Below are positions 44,884 through 54,584 of a DNA stretch of 64,000 nucleotides, in pieces. The stretch lies in the NCBI RefSeq assembly GCF_963378075.1, contig NZ_OY726394.1, positions 2,852,001 to 2,916,000 of the forward strand, in the 5' to 3' direction. The DNA comes from Mycolicibacter sp. MU0083 (GTDB lineage: Bacteria > Actinomycetota > Actinomycetes > Mycobacteriales > Mycobacteriaceae). Each line of letters opens with the position of its first letter. Within the stretch, counting starts at the first letter, position 1. Position numbers and translations under genes: made by a program. The notes under the pieces were generated by a model. The model had not been told where the DNA came from, did no database searches, and was given only the letters and a program-made list of their open reading frames with translations.

Positions 44884-47800
44884 TCACCGGCTCAGCAGTG
44901 CGGCCAGCTCGGGCAGATCGGGAAGCTCGTCGGCGATCACGGTGGTCCCGGAACGCACGTAGTGGAAGGCGGCACGCACCTGTGCCGGCGGGCATCCGGT
45001 CAGCGCGGACCAGGCCAGCCGGTAGACGCCCAACTGGATGGTGGCGTGTCGGCGTTCCTCGGCGCCTTTGGGTGCGGCCCCGGTCTTCCAGTCCACCACC
45101 GTCACGCCACCGTCCCGGTCGGCGAACACCGCGTCGATGCGCCCCCGGACCACGGTCTGCCCGACGGTCATCTCGAACGGCACCTCGACGTCGGTGGGAG
45201 TACGGGCCGACCACGGCGAATTCAGGAACGCCGCCTGCAGGTCCGCCAGTTCGCGGGCATCCGCCCGGGCGACGTCGGCATCGGCGGCACCGGGCAGGTC
45301 GTCGAGTTCGAACAACCGCTCCGCCCCGTAGAACCGCTGCACCCAGTCGTGAAACGCGGTGCCCAGCAACGCATGCGGGTCCGGGCGGCCCGGGAGGCGG
45401 CGGGTCAGTCGCTGCGCGGCACCGTCGGGGTCTCGGCTCAGCTCCACCAGGTTGCTGACCGAGAGCAGGCCGGGCAGCCGCCGGACCGGGGGTTCGACGA
45501 CGGCGGCCTGTTCGGCCAGCAGCGCGTCGACGTCGGCCGCCCAGGAGCCGGCCTCCGCCGACTCGTCCGCGGGCGCACCGTCGCGCAGTGCCGCGGCGAC
45601 CAGCGCGGCACCGCGTTCCACGTCGCCGCGCCGGCCGCCCAGCGGATCGACCGGCCATGTCCCCTCGACGACGGTGTCGGTCAACGGGTTCTGCGCTCCG
45701 GCGACCGGTTCCGGCGCCCAGTGCTCGATCACCCCGCAGGGTGTTCCCGCCTCGGCGGCCCCGTCGAGCACCGCTTTGATCTCGGTGAGGAACTCCGACG
45801 GGCCCCTCGGTTTACTGGTGCCGGGCCCCCAGTGGTAGCCGGAGACCAGCAGGGTGTCCTCGGCGCGGGTGACCGCGACATAGAGCAGTCGGCGTTCTTC
45901 GTCGACGCGCCGCTGCGCCAGTCGGCGCTTGTGTTCGTCGATGACGTCTTCCAACTGCTTTCGGTGGGTGACGGTGTCGGTGTCCAATACCGGGACCCCG
46001 TGATCGTCGAGTTGGGCGCGGTCGCCGCGCAGCAACGGCGGCAGTTCGCCGGCATCCGACAGCCAGCTGCCCTTCGCCGTCGTCGAGGGGAACACCCCCG
46101 ACACCAGGTGCGGTACCGCGACCACCTGCCATTCCAGGCCCTTGGCGGAGTGCACCGTGAGGATCTGAATCCGGTCGGTGGCGACCACCGGCGCGGCGGA
46201 CTCCAGCCCCTTCTCCTCCTTGGCGGCCACGTCGAGGTAGGCCAGCAGACCCGCCAGGGCGTTCTGGCCGCCGCCGGCGCCGTCGGCATAGCCGGCCACC
46301 ACGTCGGCGAAGGCATCGAGTTGCTCGGTGCCGGAGGCCGCGGCCCCCAGCGGCTGTTCGGCACGCACCTCACAGTCCAGCCCCAGGACACGGCGTACTT
46401 CGGCGACCAGGTCCGGCAGCGGATGCCACAGGTGGCCGCGCAGCAGCGTCAGCTCGTCGGCCAGCGCGACGATCCGCCGGTATCCGGTGGCCGAATAGCG
46501 TTCCGCCGGACCGGGATCCGCGAGCGCATCGGCCAGGCACGCGGTGTCGGAATCGGGTCCGGCGGCGGCGGCGATCTCCACCGCCGAGACCGGCCTGGCT
46601 GCCCGCCCGGTCAGCTCGCCGGCGCGCCGCCACAGTACGGCCAGATCCGCGGCACCGAGCCGCCAGCGCGGCCCGGTCAACACCTGCATCGCCGCCGCTC
46701 CGGCGGTCGGCTCCTGAATGAGCCGCAGCATCGCCACCAGGGCGGCGACTTCGGGGACCGCCAGCAGCCCGCCCAGGCCCACCACCTCCACCGGGAGTCC
46801 GCGAGCCCGCAGCGCCTGGGCCAGCGGTGCCGCGTCGGAGTTGCGCCGGATCAGCACTGCCGCCGTCGGTGGGGCCGTACCGTCGGCTTCGGCCTTCCGA
46901 TAGTGGTCCTGCAGCGCGTCGGCGACCCAATCGTTCTCACCCGCCAGATCGGGCAGCAGCGCCACCCGGACCGTGCCCGCGGGTGCGCCCGGACGCGCCC
47001 GCAACGATTCCACGGCCACCGACCGCTGCCGCGCCACCGCGGAGACCTCGTTGGCCACGTGCAGTACCTCCGGCGGATTGCGCCAACTGGTCCGCAGTTC
47101 CAGGGTGGGGGCTGGGCTGCCGTCCGACAGCGAGAAGTCGGTGGCGAACCGGGGCAGATTCGTCGCCGATGCACCGCGCCAGCCGTAGATGGACTGGATC
47201 GGGTCGCCCACCGCGGTCAACGCCAGGCCGTCGTCGGCGCCGCCGCCGAACAGCGACGACAGCAGGACGCGCTGCGCATGTCCGGTGTCCTGGTATTCGT
47301 CGAGCAGCACCACCCGGTAGGTGCCGCGCAAGCGAGCCCCGACCGTCGGATTCGACTGCGCCAACCGGGCGGCGGTCGACATCTGCGCGCCGAAGTCCAT
47401 CACACGTTCGGCCCGCATCCGCTGATGCAGCGCCTCGATCAGCGGCACCAGTTCCGCGCGCGCCGTCTGCGCGTCGAGCATCTTGCGCAGCGTCTGGTTG
47501 GGTTCGGCGCGCTGGCGGGGCCCCGGCGGCAGGTGATGGACCAGTCGCTCCAACTCCAGGTGCGTGTAGCGCAGTTCGTCGACGTCCACCAGGTGTTCGG
47601 CCAGCTGCCCCGACAGCCGCAACAGCATCGAGGCGATCGCGGCCGGATCCCGCTCGGTGCGCAACGGCCCCGGGTAGTCGTTGACCACCTCGAACGCCAA
47701 CTGCCACCGTGCGGTCTCGGTCAGCAGCCGGGTGTCGGGTTCGATGCCCTCCAGCAGCCCGTATTCGCGCAGCAGCGCCCCGGCGAAGGCGTGATAGGTG

Positions 47801-48153
47801 CTCACCGTGGGCGACTGCTCGGCGGCCTCCCCGGCACCGAACGCGGGCTGCCCCGGATCGGTGACCGGCAATCCCGTCCCGGCGAGCCGGGCCAGGCGGG
47901 ACCGGACCCGGCGCAGCAGTTGACCCGCGGCTTTGCGGGTGAACGTCAGACCCAACACCTGACCGGGTTCGGCGTAGCCGTTGGCGACCAGCCACACCAC
48001 CCGGGCGGCCATCGTCTCGGTCTTGCCCGCACCCGCCCCGGCGATCACCACCAGGGGCTGCAGCGGGGCGGCGATGACGGCCGCCTGCTCGTCGGTCGGC
48101 TGGTGCAGTCCGAGCGCATCGGCCAGATCGGCCGGACTGTAGCGGGCGGTCAT
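44884..48153 (-). CDS. adnB: AdnB subunit of the AdnAB helicase-nuclease
   Basis: A 1089-aa subunit of the mycobacterial double-strand-break resection motor. N-terminal UvrD-like motor with Walker A GAGAGKT at residues 39-45, RVVLLDEYQDTGHAQRVLL, and SIYGWRGASATNL; the C-terminal RecB-type nuclease has the catalytic core GRIDAVFADRDGGVTVVDWKTG (Asp...Asp-x-Lys). Length fits M. smegmatis AdnB (about 1095 aa). ATG 48153 overlaps the adnA stop (ATGA); an in-frame extension to 48282 within adnA is rejected. AdnB supplies the leading translocase and cuts one strand of the unwound duplex. Confidence 0.97.
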   Translation of the reverse strand: MTARYSPADLADALGLHQPTDEQAAVIAAPLQPLVVIAGAGAGKTETMAARVVWLVANGYAEPGQVLGLTFTRKAAGQLLRRVRSRLARLAGTGLPVTDPGQPAFGAGEAAEQSPTVSTYHAFAGALLREYGLLEGIEPDTRLLTETARWQLAFEVVNDYPGPLRTERDPAAIASMLLRLSGQLAEHLVDVDELRYTHLELERLVHHLPPGPRQRAEPNQTLRKMLDAQTARAELVPLIEALHQRMRAERVMDFGAQMSTAARLAQSNPTVGARLRGTYRVVLLDEYQDTGHAQRVLLSSLFGGGADDGLALTAVGDPIQSIYGWRGASATNLPRFATDFSLSDGSPAPTLELRTSWRNPPEVLHVANEVSAVARQRSVAVESLRARPGAPAGTVRVALLPDLAGENDWVADALQDHYRKAEADGTAPPTAAVLIRRNSDAAPLAQALRARGLPVEVVGLGGLLAVPEVAALVAMLRLIQEPTAGAAAMQVLTGPRWRLGAADLAVLWRRAGELTGRAARPVSAVEIAAAAGPDSDTACLADALADPGPAERYSATGYRRIVALADELTLLRGHLWHPLPDLVAEVRRVLGLDCEVRAEQPLGAAASGTEQLDAFADVVAGYADGAGGGQNALAGLLAYLDVAAKEEKGLESAAPVVATDRIQILTVHSAKGLEWQVVAVPHLVSGVFPSTTAKGSWLSDAGELPPLLRGDRAQLDDHGVPVLDTDTVTHRKQLEDVIDEHKRRLAQRRVDEERRLLYVAVTRAEDTLLVSGYHWGPGTSKPRGPSEFLTEIKAVLDGAAEAGTPCGVIEHWAPEPVAGAQNPLTDTVVEGTWPVDPLGGRRGDVERGAALVAAALRDGAPADESAEAGSWAADVDALLAEQAAVVEPPVRRLPGLLSVSNLVELSRDPDGAAQRLTRRLPGRPDPHALLGTAFHDWVQRFYGAERLFELDDLPGAADADVARADARELADLQAAFLNSPWSARTPTDVEVPFEMTVGQTVVRGRIDAVFADRDGGVTVVDWKTGAAPKGAEERRHATIQLGVYRLAWSALTGCPPAQVRAAFHYVRSGTTVIADELPDLPELAALLSR

Positions 48154-51100
48154 GCGTCCCTCCCCTCGTCGTAGGCGGGGCAGATCGGCCGGACCGGGCA
48201 CGTCGAGCAGCCGTCGTTGACCCGAGCGGTGAATTCCGGGCCCACCGTGTCGGCGGCCGCCTGCGCGATCCGTTCCCGCCACAGTCGCCCGGTTTCGGGG
48301 GTGAGCGGATCCTGTTCGCGTTCGGTGGCCCCGGTTTTGCCGGGTTTGGCGGGGTAGACCAACCGGGCCCCGCCGGGCTGTTCGTCGGCGCCGAGCAACC
48401 CGGCCTGCACCGCCAACTGGTAGACGGCCAGTTGGGCGTGCTGCTGCGCCTCGACCCTGGTGGCCTGGGTCTTGCCGGTTTTGACGTCGATGACCACCAG
48501 CCGGTCGGCGGCGTCACGTTCGACCCGGTCGATCTGGCCGCTCAGCCGTACCCCGGCACCGGCGCCGACGTCGAGCACGCCCTCGAACGCGATCTCCGTG
48601 CCGACCTCGGTGAGCTGGTCACGGGTCGCCGTCCGCCACGACAGGAACGCTTCGATCATGACGCGATGCCGCTGAAGTTCGTTGGCCGCGTGCCACTCCG
48701 CGGTGAACGGCAACCGCTGCCAGGCCCGGTCCAGCTCGGCCAGCAGTTCTGCTGGGTTGCCCGCCGATTCGGCCACCAGGGCATGGATCACCGACCCGAT
48801 CGTCGAACTCAGACCGTGCGGATCGCTTCCGCCGTGGCGTTCGGCCATCCACCGCAGCGGGCAGTCCAGCAGCTTCTGCAGCGCCGAGGGCGACAGCGTG
48901 ACGGGCTCTCCGGCCACGACGTCCAGCACCGGCTCCGCGGTGCTCAGCGGTATCACGCCGTACCAGCTCTGCGGGTCGGCTCCGGGCACCCCGGCGCGGG
49001 CCAGCCGCGCCAACTGTGTTGCCGCGTCGCCACGTTCGATGTCGCTGACCGCCCCCTCCGGGGCACAGACCACGGCGCGTAGCCGGCCCACCAGACCCGC
49101 CGGGGACAGCACCGGAGGGGCCACTACGGGCGGCGTCGCCGAGGATCGATCGCCGGTGTCGCAGGCCGCGAGTTCGGTGAAGAACTCCGAGGGGATCTGC
49201 TCGTCGGTGCCGCCGTCCCCGTCTCCGTCGACCGCGGTGACCACCAGCCGACGCCGCGCCCGGCCGATGGCCGACACCAGCAGCCGTCGCTCGTCGGCGA
49301 GCAACGGAGCCCGCGCCGACACGTCTTCGCCGAAACCCTGCAGCGTGTCCAGCAGTCGTTGGGTGCCCAGCACGCCGCCACGCGGAACGGTGTTGGGCCA
49401 CAACCCGTCCTGCATGCCGGCGATCACCACCAGATCCCATTCGCGGCCGATCGCCGCATGGGCACTGAGTACCTCGACGGCGTCGGAATCGGCTGCGGCA
49501 TCGGAGCGGGGTGCGGCCAGCTGCATCGCGGTGACGTACTCCACGAGCCCGGTCAGGGTCGCGCCGGCGGTGTGGTTCACGTACTGCTCGGCGAGGTCGA
49601 ACAGCGCGGTCACCGCGTCCAGGTCGCGGCCGGCCTGCGCTCCCGCGGTACCGCCGCGCTCGGCGGCGGCCAGCCAACGTTGTTGTAGGCCGGACCGATT
49701 CCAGGCCTGCCAGAGCGTGTGGTGCGGATCGTGGCCGCCGGCATGGCTGCGGGCCGCGGCCTGCAGCACCCCCCGCACCCGACGCAGCGCGCGCTGGTGC
49801 GCGGCCGGGAGGTCCTCGCCGGTGCCGCGCAGCACCGCGGCGAGCCGTTCCCCCGGATCGGCCGCCGCATCCGCGTGCGGCGCCGCGCGGCGCAACGTCC
49901 GTTGCAACTGCCGCAGCGAGATCGGATCCACCCGTCCGATCGGACCGCTGAGCAGGGTCAGCGCCCGCGGCCCGTCCACGGTGTCCGCGGTGCATTCCAG
50001 CACCGTCAGCAGTGCGGCCACCGCAGGCTGTTCGGCCGGCAACCCGCCGGCCGCCGGCAGCGCGACCGGGACGCCGGCCGCCGTCAGGGTTCGGGGCAGC
50101 CGCGCCGCTGCCCGCGGCACCGACCGGACGATCACCGCCATCTGCGACCACGGCACGCCGTCGACCAGGTGGGCGCGGCGCAGCGTATCCGCGATCAGCG
50201 TCGCCTCGGCGTGGCCGGTGGCGGCGGTGCACACCAGCACCGACCCGGCCTCGTCCCCGGTGCCCTCCAGGCGGCGGGTGGCACGGGTACCGGGCAGTCG
50301 TGCGGCCACCGCGTCCACCGCCCGGGCCACCGCCGGGGCGCACCGGTGCGACGCGGTCAGCACGATGGCCGGGGTGGTGTCCCCGTCCGGCCGGTCGGCG
50401 AGCAGCACGGTGGGTTCGGCGCCGCGGAAACCGAACACGGCCTGATCCGGGTCGCCGGCGATCAGCGTTCGCGGTACTCCGGCGGCCAGCACCCGCACCA
50501 GCCGGGCCGCCTGCGGATCGAGTTGCTGGGCGTCGTCGACCAACAACACTCGGATCCGCTTGCGTTCCTCGAGCAGCAGATCGGTGTCGACGGCCAGGGC
50601 TTCCAGCGCCGCCCCGACCAGTTCCGCGGCGCCCAGGGCGGGGGTGGTTGCCTGCGGGGCCGCGGTACCGACCGCCGCACGCAACAGCATCACCTGTTCG
50701 TACTGCTGGGCGAACCGGCCCGCGGCCGACCATTCCGGGCGACGGCACCGCTTGCCCAGCCCGATCAGTTCGGCCGGGTCCACGCCACGCTCGGCGCAGC
50801 GGGCCATCAGGTCCCGCAGTTCGGTGGCGAAGCCGTCGGTGGCCAGCGCCGCATGCAGCGCCTTCGGCCAGGCATCGGCCCCCTCCCCGGCGAGCAGATC
50901 GCGGATGACGCTGTCCTGTTCGGCCCCGGTGACCAACCGGGGCGGCGCGGCCTCGGCCCGTCGGGCGGCCCGCTGCAGCACCGCGAAGGCGTAACCGTGC
51001 ACGGTGCGCACCAGCGGGTCCCGGACCGCTCGCCCGGTGTCCGCGCCGGCGGCGGCCAGCACGGTGGCGGTGAGCGCACCGCGGGCCGCCGCGGGCAGCC

Positions 51101-51278
51101 GGCCCGATCCGGTCAGCAGCAGCACGGCGGCCGGGTCGGTGCCGGCGGCGACGTGCGCGACGGCCGCATCGCGCAGCAGGGCGGTCTTGCCGGTGCCGGG
51201 CCCGCCGAGGATCCGCAGGACACCGCGCTGCGCCGGATCCAGCGCGGCGTGCACCTCGGGACCCCAGCACTCACTCAC
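48150..51278 (-). CDS. adnA: AdnA subunit of the AdnAB helicase-nuclease
   Basis: A 1042-aa partner of AdnB. Walker A GGPGTGKT at residues 25-32, RVLLVDDAQQLDPQAA, and QAVFGFRGAEPTVLL; the C-terminal nuclease has QIDRVERDAADRLVVIDVKT, and a Fe-S motif is made of a distal Cys (KLLDCPLRW) and the cluster CSTCPVRPICPAY near the end. GTG 51278 is chosen: it gives the family length (about 1045 aa) and removes a 31-residue Arg-rich extension that would approach the divergent lipV start. The two subunits are encoded in one operon. Confidence 0.95.
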   Translation of the reverse strand: MSECWGPEVHAALDPAQRGVLRILGGPGTGKTALLRDAAVAHVAAGTDPAAVLLLTGSGRLPAAARGALTATVLAAAGADTGRAVRDPLVRTVHGYAFAVLQRAARRAEAAPPRLVTGAEQDSVIRDLLAGEGADAWPKALHAALATDGFATELRDLMARCAERGVDPAELIGLGKRCRRPEWSAAGRFAQQYEQVMLLRAAVGTAAPQATTPALGAAELVGAALEALAVDTDLLLEERKRIRVLLVDDAQQLDPQAARLVRVLAAGVPRTLIAGDPDQAVFGFRGAEPTVLLADRPDGDTTPAIVLTASHRCAPAVARAVDAVAARLPGTRATRRLEGTGDEAGSVLVCTAATGHAEATLIADTLRRAHLVDGVPWSQMAVIVRSVPRAAARLPRTLTAAGVPVALPAAGGLPAEQPAVAALLTVLECTADTVDGPRALTLLSGPIGRVDPISLRQLQRTLRRAAPHADAAADPGERLAAVLRGTGEDLPAAHQRALRRVRGVLQAAARSHAGGHDPHHTLWQAWNRSGLQQRWLAAAERGGTAGAQAGRDLDAVTALFDLAEQYVNHTAGATLTGLVEYVTAMQLAAPRSDAAADSDAVEVLSAHAAIGREWDLVVIAGMQDGLWPNTVPRGGVLGTQRLLDTLQGFGEDVSARAPLLADERRLLVSAIGRARRRLVVTAVDGDGDGGTDEQIPSEFFTELAACDTGDRSSATPPVVAPPVLSPAGLVGRLRAVVCAPEGAVSDIERGDAATQLARLARAGVPGADPQSWYGVIPLSTAEPVLDVVAGEPVTLSPSALQKLLDCPLRWMAERHGGSDPHGLSSTIGSVIHALVAESAGNPAELLAELDRAWQRLPFTAEWHAANELQRHRVMIEAFLSWRTATRDQLTEVGTEIAFEGVLDVGAGAGVRLSGQIDRVERDAADRLVVIDVKTGKTQATRVEAQQHAQLAVYQLAVQAGLLGADEQPGGARLVYPAKPGKTGATEREQDPLTPETGRLWRERIAQAAADTVGPEFTARVNDGCSTCPVRPICPAYDEGRDA

Positions 51279-51378
51279 CCCGTCATCACACCATCGGGGT
51301 CTGACATCGCCGGCGACGGCCGCCCGCCGCAGCGGGTCGCCCCGTGGCCGCAACCGGCCTGCTGGCAGCATCAGCGAC

Positions 51379-52161
51379 GTGAGCGATCTTCTGCACGTGC
51401 ACCGCTTCGGGCCCGACGGTCCGGTCGGATTGCTGGCGGTACACGGACTGACCGGCCACGGGGGCCGCTGGCGCTATGTGGCCGGGCAGCTGCCCGACGT
51501 CGCCGTGGCCGCGCCGGACCTGATCGGCCACGGTCATTCGTCGTGGGCGGCGCCGTGGACCATCGACGCCAACGTCGCGGCACTGGCGGTGCTGTTGGAC
51601 AGCGCCGCCGACGGCCCGGTTCCGGTGGTCGCGCATTCGTTCGGCGGCGCCATCGCGCTGCATCTGGCCGCCGCCCGGCCCGACCTGGTCGAATCTTTGG
51701 TGCTGCTCGATCCGGCGATCGGGTTGGACGGCGAGTGGATGGCGACGATCGCCGCGGCGATGCTGGCCTCCCCCGACTATCCCGATCCGGCCGAGGCGCG
51801 CGCCGAGAAGGAGCACGGCGCGTGGTCGGACGTGGATCCGGCCGTGCTCGACGCGGAGCTCGACGAGCATCTGATCGTCTTGCCGAGCGGACGTTTCGGC
51901 TGGCGGATCAGCGTGCCCGCGGTGATGTCCTACTGGAGCGAGCTGGCTCGCCCCGTGGTGCTTCCCCGCTCGACGCCGACCACCGTGGTGCGGGCGACGC
52001 GCACGTCCCCGGCGTATGTGCAGGCCGCCCTGATCGACGCCCTGCGGGCCCGGCTGGGCGAGAACTTCGCGCTGGTGGATCTGGACTGCGACCACATGGT
52101 GGATCAGGCCCGCCCGGCCGAGGCCGCCGCCGTGATCCGCGCGCAGCTGGACCGGCGCTAG
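51379..52161 (+). CDS. lipV: Alpha/beta hydrolase LipV
   Basis: A 260-aa lipase/esterase-type hydrolase. The oxyanion segment is VHGLTGHGGRWRYVA, the nucleophile elbow is AHSFGG (near residue 92), the acid probably in LLDPAIG or DLDCD, and the catalytic His in DCDHMVDQARP. Position between adnA and the ATL gene equals Rv3203 (lipV). GTG 51379 (GTG AGC GAT CTT) is the start; a longer upstream frame is antisense to adnA. Substrate not known. Confidence 0.9.
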   Translation: MSDLLHVHRFGPDGPVGLLAVHGLTGHGGRWRYVAGQLPDVAVAAPDLIGHGHSSWAAPWTIDANVAALAVLLDSAADGPVPVVAHSFGGAIALHLAAARPDLVESLVLLDPAIGLDGEWMATIAAAMLASPDYPDPAEARAEKEHGAWSDVDPAVLDAELDEHLIVLPSGRFGWRISVPAVMSYWSELARPVVLPRSTPTTVVRATRTSPAYVQAALIDALRARLGENFALVDLDCDHMVDQARPAEAAAVIRAQLDRR

Positions 52162-52172
52162 GAGCGGACCGG

Positions 52173-52469
52173 ATGGCGGCGGTCACCGACGATCAGGTGG
52201 AGCGGGTGCGCGCGTTGATCCTCGCCATCCCCGCCGGCCGGGTCGCCACCTACGGCGATGTCGCCGACGCGGCAGAGCTGTCCAGCCCGCGCATCGTCGG
52301 CTGGATTCTGCGGGTGGACGGCGCCGACCTGCCGTGGCACCGGGTGGTTCCCGCCTCCGGACGGCCGTCGACCCAACTGCGCACCGAGCAGCTGGCACGG
52401 CTTCGCGCCGAAGGGGTACCGGCCGTCGACGGCAAGATCGATCTGCGCAGTGCGCGCCACCGGTTTTGA
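52173..52469 (+). CDS. Alkyltransferase-like (ATL) DNA-repair protein (Rv3204 homologue)
   Basis: A 98-aa protein of the Ada/MGMT C-terminal fold. The active-site motif that is PCHRV in O6-methylguanine methyltransferases reads PWHRVVP here, with Trp55 in place of the methyl-accepting Cys, so it cannot remove methyl groups. Such ATL proteins bind O6-alkylguanine, flip the base and pass it to nucleotide excision repair. The IPAGRVATYGDVA and ARxVG-like SPRIVGWIL segments that hold DNA are kept. ATG 52173 is 11 nt after lipV; a 900-residue upstream extension is antisense to adnA and not real. Confidence 0.92.
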   Translation: MAAVTDDQVERVRALILAIPAGRVATYGDVADAAELSSPRIVGWILRVDGADLPWHRVVPASGRPSTQLRTEQLARLRAEGVPAVDGKIDLRSARHRF

Positions 52470-52481
52470 GCGGGCCGGCTC

Positions 52482-53336
52482 CTACAGCATCAGCCGCACG
52501 AGTGCCGCGGTGCGGGCCAGACCGGGGAACGCCTCAGAGGTGGAGCGCGGATGCAGCGCGTGTACCGCAAGACGGAACATCAATGCGCGCAACAGCATCT
52601 GCGGCCATTCGGGCAATGTCTCCCAGCGTTCGATGAGCCCGTCATCGGCGTCGCCCCAGGACAGTGCATCGACGACCACCACCCCGGCGGCCCAGGAGGC
52701 CGGCCGCCAATAGGGCGTGATGTCGGTGATCCCCGGTGCCGCGGCGCCGGAGAACAGCACCGTGCCGTAGAGGTCGCCGTGCACCAACTGGCTGGAACTC
52801 TTGGTCGGCTTGCGCAGGCTGGCCAGCTGGTTGATCAGGTCGATCGACCGCTGCCCGTCCACCGAACCGGGGGCCAGCCGGGCGCCGGCCTGCAGCGAGG
52901 CGAACGGCCGCTCCTCCCAGGCCGCCCGGTCCGCGGCGATGAACACGTCGACGTCGGCCCACGGGGCCACCGGTGCCTGGGTGAGGAATCGGGGCCGCTC
53001 CAATTTGGCGGTGGCCTCATGCAGTCGGACGGCGGCCGACACCACCTCGTCGTGCCGGGGTTCGGGGTTGCCGGCGACGAAGGTATCGGCGCGCCAGCCC
53101 GACGCGACGTAACGTCCGTCGGTGGACCGCACCGGGCGGGCCAGCCGGATGCCGTCGGCGAACAACGTCTCGCGGATCTTCGCCGACCACGCGGCCCTGG
53201 CATGGTCGGCGACCATCGACAGCACCACTTCACCGCACTTCCAGCCGTCCTCCCAGCCGGCTCCGAGCGGTGTCGGTTCTATGTTGCGAATACCGAACGT
53301 CGCCAACACATGTTCGGGAGGCGGATCGACGGTCAC
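52482..53336 (-). CDS. Actinobacterial APH-like protein (TIGR02569 type, Rv3205c homologue)
   Basis: A 284-aa protein with a kinase-like fold related to aminoglycoside phosphotransferases. The loop SQLVHGDLYGTVLF holds the HGD of the family, and ITDITPYWRPASWAAGVVVVD corresponds to the metal-binding segment, with Asp. The N-terminal half (LGAGWEDGWKCGEVVL) lacks a typical P-loop, so phosphotransfer is doubtful. Conserved at this site upstream of moeZ-type genes in mycobacteria. Function unknown. Confidence 0.85.
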   Translation of the reverse strand: MTVDPPPEHVLATFGIRNIEPTPLGAGWEDGWKCGEVVLSMVADHARAAWSAKIRETLFADGIRLARPVRSTDGRYVASGWRADTFVAGNPEPRHDEVVSAAVRLHEATAKLERPRFLTQAPVAPWADVDVFIAADRAAWEERPFASLQAGARLAPGSVDGQRSIDLINQLASLRKPTKSSSQLVHGDLYGTVLFSGAAAPGITDITPYWRPASWAAGVVVVDALSWGDADDGLIERWETLPEWPQMLLRALMFRLAVHALHPRSTSEAFPGLARTAALVRLML

Positions 53337-53372
53337 CCCGTCAGAGTAACGGGAGTGCCCCCGTCTGGGCCG

Positions 53373-54551
53373 TTAGTACATGACCATGTCGGGCTGCATT
53401 TCCTTGGCCCACGCCACAATTCCGCCCTGAAGATGCACGGCGTCGGCGAATCCGGCCTTTTTCAGGGTGGCCAGGGCCTCCGCGGAGCGGATGCCGGTCT
53501 TGCAGTAGAGCACCGCCCGTCGGTCCAACGGCACCTTCGCCAACCCTGCGCCGGTGTTGATCGACGACTGCGAAATCAGTTGTGCGCCCTCGATCCGGTT
53601 GATCTCCCACTCCCCCGGCTCACGCACATCGATCAGCGCCACCCGCTGCCCGGAGTCCAACAGTTCCCGCAGTTCCGCCGGAGTGATCGTCGACCCGGCG
53701 GTCGCTTCGGCCACCTCGTCGGCGACGACACCGCAGAACGCGTCGTAGTCGATCAGACCGGTGATCGGCGGGGCCGCCGGATCCTTGCGGATGGCGATGC
53801 TGCGATAACTCATCGCCAACGCGTCGTAGATCAACAGCCGGCCCAGCAGCGACTCCCCGATGCCGGTGATGAGTTTGATCGCCTCGGTGCCCATCACCGA
53901 TCCGATCGAGGCGCACAGCACACCCAGCACGCCGCCCTCCGCGCAGGACGGGACGGTGCCCGGCGGCGGTGGCTCGGGGTAGAGGTCGCGGTAGTTCACG
54001 GCCCGGCCGTCCGGTGCGTCCTCCCAGAACACCGACACCTGCCCCTGGAAACGAAAGATCGACCCCCACACGTACGGCCTGTGGGCGAGCGCCGCCGCAT
54101 CGTTGACCAGATACCGGGTGGCGAAGTTGTCGGTTCCGTCCAGGATCAGGTCGTAGCGGCTGAACAGCTCGACCGCGTTGGACGCCTGCAGGCGCACCTG
54201 ATGCAGGTGCACCCGCACCAACGGGTTGATCTCGGCGATCGAGTCCCGGGCGCTTTCGGCCTTGGTGCGGCCGACATCGGCCACCCCGTGGATGACCTGC
54301 CGCTGCAGATTCGATTCTTCGACGACGTCGAAGTCGACGATCCCGATCGTGCCGACTCCGGCGGCGGCCAGATACAACAGTGTCGGCGCACCCAGACCGC
54401 CGGCTCCGATCACCAGCACCCGGGCGTTCTTCAGCCGCTTCTGACCCTGTACACCGACGTCGGGAATGATCAGGTGGCGGCTGTAGCGGGCCACCTCTTC
54501 CCTGGTCAGTTCACCGGCCGGTTCCACCAGCGGCGGCAGTGCTGTCGACAC
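53373..54551 (-). CDS. moeZ: Adenylyltransferase/sulfurtransferase MoeZ (annotated moeB1 in M. tuberculosis)
   Basis: A 392-aa two-domain enzyme. N-terminal MoeB/ThiF E1 domain: VLVIGAGGLGAPTLLYL (nucleotide loop, about residues 40-55), conserved Arg in QRQVIHG and DGTDNFATRYLVND. C-terminal rhodanese domain with active-site Cys350 in LYCKTGIRSAE. It adenylates and thiolates the C-terminal Gly of sulfur carriers such as CysO and MoaD in cysteine and molybdopterin synthesis. GTG 54551 gives exactly the length and N-terminus (STALPPLVEP) of Rv3206c, so it is preferred to the start at 54575. Confidence 0.96.
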   Translation of the reverse strand: MSTALPPLVEPAGELTREEVARYSRHLIIPDVGVQGQKRLKNARVLVIGAGGLGAPTLLYLAAAGVGTIGIVDFDVVEESNLQRQVIHGVADVGRTKAESARDSIAEINPLVRVHLHQVRLQASNAVELFSRYDLILDGTDNFATRYLVNDAAALAHRPYVWGSIFRFQGQVSVFWEDAPDGRAVNYRDLYPEPPPPGTVPSCAEGGVLGVLCASIGSVMGTEAIKLITGIGESLLGRLLIYDALAMSYRSIAIRKDPAAPPITGLIDYDAFCGVVADEVAEATAGSTITPAELRELLDSGQRVALIDVREPGEWEINRIEGAQLISQSSINTGAGLAKVPLDRRAVLYCKTGIRSAEALATLKKAGFADAVHLQGGIVAWAKEMQPDMVMY

Positions 54552-54584
54552 CAGACCATCTTCCCGCAAAGTCACGCGATCGGC

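Noticed and set aside
44881..48174. 1097-codon open frame on the plus strand across adnB
   Set aside because: It is antisense to a fully recognisable helicase-nuclease gene with intact motifs. High GC keeps the opposite frame open, and the translation is low-complexity Arg/Gly/Gln-rich with no family likeness.
49719..52172. Long in-frame extension upstream of the ATL gene, giving 916 codons
   Set aside because: The extension is antisense to adnA and overlaps lipV. The real gene is the last 98 codons starting at ATG 52173.
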